From Moheibacter lacus (GTDB taxonomy: Bacteria > Bacteroidota > Bacteroidia > Flavobacteriales > Weeksellaceae), in contig NZ_JACDZE010000001.1 of NCBI RefSeq assembly GCF_014042165.1, positions 248,001 through 312,000 of the forward strand: DNA of 64,000 bases, read 5' to 3'. Position 1 is the stretch's first letter; the number at the start of each line of letters is the position of its first letter. The translations under genes were made by a program, and so were the position numbers. The notes beneath the pieces were generated by a model. The model did no database searches. It was not told where the DNA came from and saw only the letters and a program-made list of their open reading frames with translations. Below are positions 62,241 through 64,000 of the stretch, piece after piece.

Positions 62241-64000
62241 ATGAGGTTCTTTCATCTACTTTTATTTCTTTTATCTCTCAATTTTTCATTTGCCCAGTCT
62301 TCTGGCATTATTTCAGGAAAAATTACGGAAAAAGACGGAAATCTATCATTGCCGGGAGCAGTAGTAACACTTAGCGAGGGGAATCGTTACACGATTTCCA
62401 ATCAAGATGGCTCTTACGAATTCTTAAACGTTCCACAAGGAAATTATACCATCGAAGTAGATTATTTGGGTTATGAAATTACGCAACAAACTGTTACAGT
62501 AATAGGAAATGAAAATTCAGTTATCGATTTTCAATTAAGCGCTGAAACTCACATTCTTTCAGAAGTAGTCATATTGGGAGATCGATTGAAGGGACAAGCC
62601 AAAGCTTTGAACCAACAAAAAAACAATCAGAATATTACCAATGTGATCTCTTCAGATCAGGTTGGTCGTTTTCCCGATGCCAACATTGGCGATGCTTTGA
62701 AGCGCGTCCCGGGAATCACGATGCAAAATGACCAAGGAGAAGCAAGGAACATCATCATCAGAGGTTTGGCTCCCAATTTAAATTCGGTTACACTCAATGG
62801 AGACCGCATTCCTTCAGCGGAAGGTGACAATAGAAATGTGCAGATGGACCTCATTCCTTCTGACATGATTTCGACAATCGAAGTAAATAAAACCCTTACG
62901 CCAGACATGGATGCAGATGCAATCGGTGGCTCTGTCAACTTGATTACAAGGGCTTCGCCAAATGGTGAGCGTATTTCAGCAACACTTGCGGGCGGATACA
63001 ATCCGATCAGAGAAAATGGAAATTATACGGCAGGATTTGTTTATGGCAATCGATTTTTTGATGAAAAATTGGGCTTGGTTTTCAGTGGTTCATATAACAA
63101 CAATAATTTTGGATCTGATAATGTGGAAGGAGTTTGGGCAGAATATGAAGATGAAAGTAATGCAAACGATAATTTTGCATACATCGAGGAAATGGACATC
63201 CGTAAATATGATGTCCAAAGAATTAGAAGAAGTGTGGCAATTGCACTCGATTATGAATTCAATCAAAATCATAAAATCTATGCAAATGGTATATACAACT
63301 GGCGAGATGACCGAGAAAATCGTTTCAGAACAAGATACAGAAATATAGAACCCATTTTTGAAGGAAATAATGTGGTAGGATATGAAGGAAACATACGCCG
63401 TCAGACCAAAGGCGGTATAGACAATAACAAAAATAAAAATACCCGTTTAGAAAGACAGATTGTTCAAAATTACGCCATCGGTGGTGAACATTTATTGGGC
63501 TCAAAAATTGACATGGATTGGTCTGCAAATTATGCAACTGCAAGTGAAGATCGTCCAAATGAAAGGTACATCGAATTTCAAGGTTCGGGTTACACTTTTG
63601 AATCAGGTTTGAGTGATCCTAAAAAATTCAATTTAACACCTATCGGTGAATCGATTGAACAATATTCGCTCAAAGAAATTTCTGAAAACAATGATTGGAC
63701 AGAGGAGAGAGAATTCGGTGCAAAACTAAATTTCAGAATTCCACTTTCTGTTATTACTGATCAAAAAGGACGTTTGCGTTTTGGTGGACGTTTGAGAATC
63801 AAGGACAAAGAACGGGACAACATCTGGACAGAGTATTCTCCAGTGGGAGATTTCGGAAATTTAAATCAAATCCCCAATGTATACTTTGATGGAGAAGGAT
63901 ACCAAGCTGGATCTCAGTATGTCCCCGGTTACTTTGCCTCTCCAGAATTTTTAGGGAATTTGGATTTAAACAATCCCAATTTGTTTGAAGGTGAATTGGT
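62241..64000 (+). CDS. TonB-dependent receptor, 5' part only
   Basis: An outer-membrane receptor running off the right edge (586 codons present). It has a Sec signal peptide (MRFFHLLLFLLSLNFSFAQ), a carboxypeptidase-like beta-sandwich domain (ISGKITEKDGNLSLPGAVV to about residue 100), and a plug domain with VGRFPDANIGDALKRVPGI, IIIRGLAPNLNSVTLNGDRIPS and LTPDMDADAIGGSVNLITR, the pattern of the TonB-Xanth-Caul-type receptors. Barrel strands follow. It imports an unknown ligand, perhaps a glycan or siderophore; no SusD-like gene is visible in the window. Confidence 0.93.
   Translation, partial: MRFFHLLLFLLSLNFSFAQSSGIISGKITEKDGNLSLPGAVVTLSEGNRYTISNQDGSYEFLNVPQGNYTIEVDYLGYEITQQTVTVIGNENSVIDFQLSAETHILSEVVILGDRLKGQAKALNQQKNNQNITNVISSDQVGRFPDANIGDALKRVPGITMQNDQGEARNIIIRGLAPNLNSVTLNGDRIPSAEGDNRNVQMDLIPSDMISTIEVNKTLTPDMDADAIGGSVNLITRASPNGERISATLAGGYNPIRENGNYTAGFVYGNRFFDEKLGLVFSGSYNNNNFGSDNVEGVWAEYEDESNANDNFAYIEEMDIRKYDVQRIRRSVAIALDYEFNQNHKIYANGIYNWRDDRENRFRTRYRNIEPIFEGNNVVGYEGNIRRQTKGGIDNNKNKNTRLERQIVQNYAIGGEHLLGSKIDMDWSANYATASEDRPNERYIEFQGSGYTFESGLSDPKKFNLTPIGESIEQYSLKEISENNDWTEEREFGAKLNFRIPLSVITDQKGRLRFGGRLRIKDKERDNIWTEYSPVGDFGNLNQIPNVYFDGEGYQAGSQYVPGYFASPEFLGNLDLNNPNLFEGEL

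Overview
The window is about 64 kb of AT-rich chromosomal DNA from a member of the Bacteroidota, most likely order Flavobacteriales. The evidence is the recurrent promoter box TAnnTTTG (the -7 element of the Bacteroidota housekeeping sigma factor), the lack of Shine-Dalgarno sequences, several TTG starts, and family content such as DUF4230, DUF3667, WbqC, HTTM, MnmD and an Mg-type HemB. A Weeksellaceae-like source is a guess. I see no rRNA, tRNA, CRISPR array, transposase or prophage.

Layout. 1-8.6 kb is housekeeping and miscellaneous: rbfA, a LolC/FtsX-like permease with an unusual N-terminal insertion, a DUF4230 protein, a thioredoxin-fold lipoprotein without the usual cysteines, an M14 peptidase, a small XRE regulator with its own operator sites, an AcpH-like protein, an acyl-CoA carboxylase beta subunit and a DUF3667 protein. 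8.66-11.5 kb is a six-gene, tightly overlapped minus-strand operon for nitric-oxide/iron-sulfur stress (Rrf2 regulator, group III truncated haemoglobin, membrane protein, RIC/ScdA-type repair protein, DUF488 protein, hemerythrin). A 24-bp palindrome overlaps its promoter.

11.76-36.7 kb is a surface polysaccharide locus. One minus-strand run of about 19 genes (32.9 to 11.8 kb) holds a DegT aminotransferase, WbqC, an ATP-grasp/HAD fusion, a pyruvyltransferase-like protein, a deacetylase with a formyltransferase, acyltransferases, about seven glycosyltransferases, an EpsG-like polymerase, a WecA-like initiator, Wza, Wzc with a Tyr-Gly tail, and a small phosphoglycosyl transferase. Divergent plus-strand genes add a methyltransferase, a UDP-glucuronate-type epimerase and another glycosyltransferase. 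No Wzx flippase is present.

36.7-64 kb returns to core functions: menD, an NlpC/P60 lipoprotein, two ECF sigma factors (one with a fused membrane/beta-barrel partner), hemB, an AraC-aldehyde dehydrogenase-DUF779 group, trmD, an alkyltransferase-like protein, a second deacetylase-formyltransferase pair behind an AddB-like nuclease, mnmD, ilvE, terC, a drug/metabolite transporter, a metallo-beta-lactamase-fold hydrolase, an HTTM protein, rplS with a structured leader, a GatB/YqeY-domain protein, and the 5' part of a TonB-dependent receptor that runs off the end.

The points most worth a second look are the two deacetylase-formyltransferase modules sharing an identical 11-nt gene overlap, the TAnnTTTG-N4-ATG arrangement that predicts leaderless mRNAs, the TTTAC-N4-GTAAA operator set, the ATP-grasp/HAD fusion, the permease insertion, the sigma/OMP-fusion pair, and the rplS leader hairpin.
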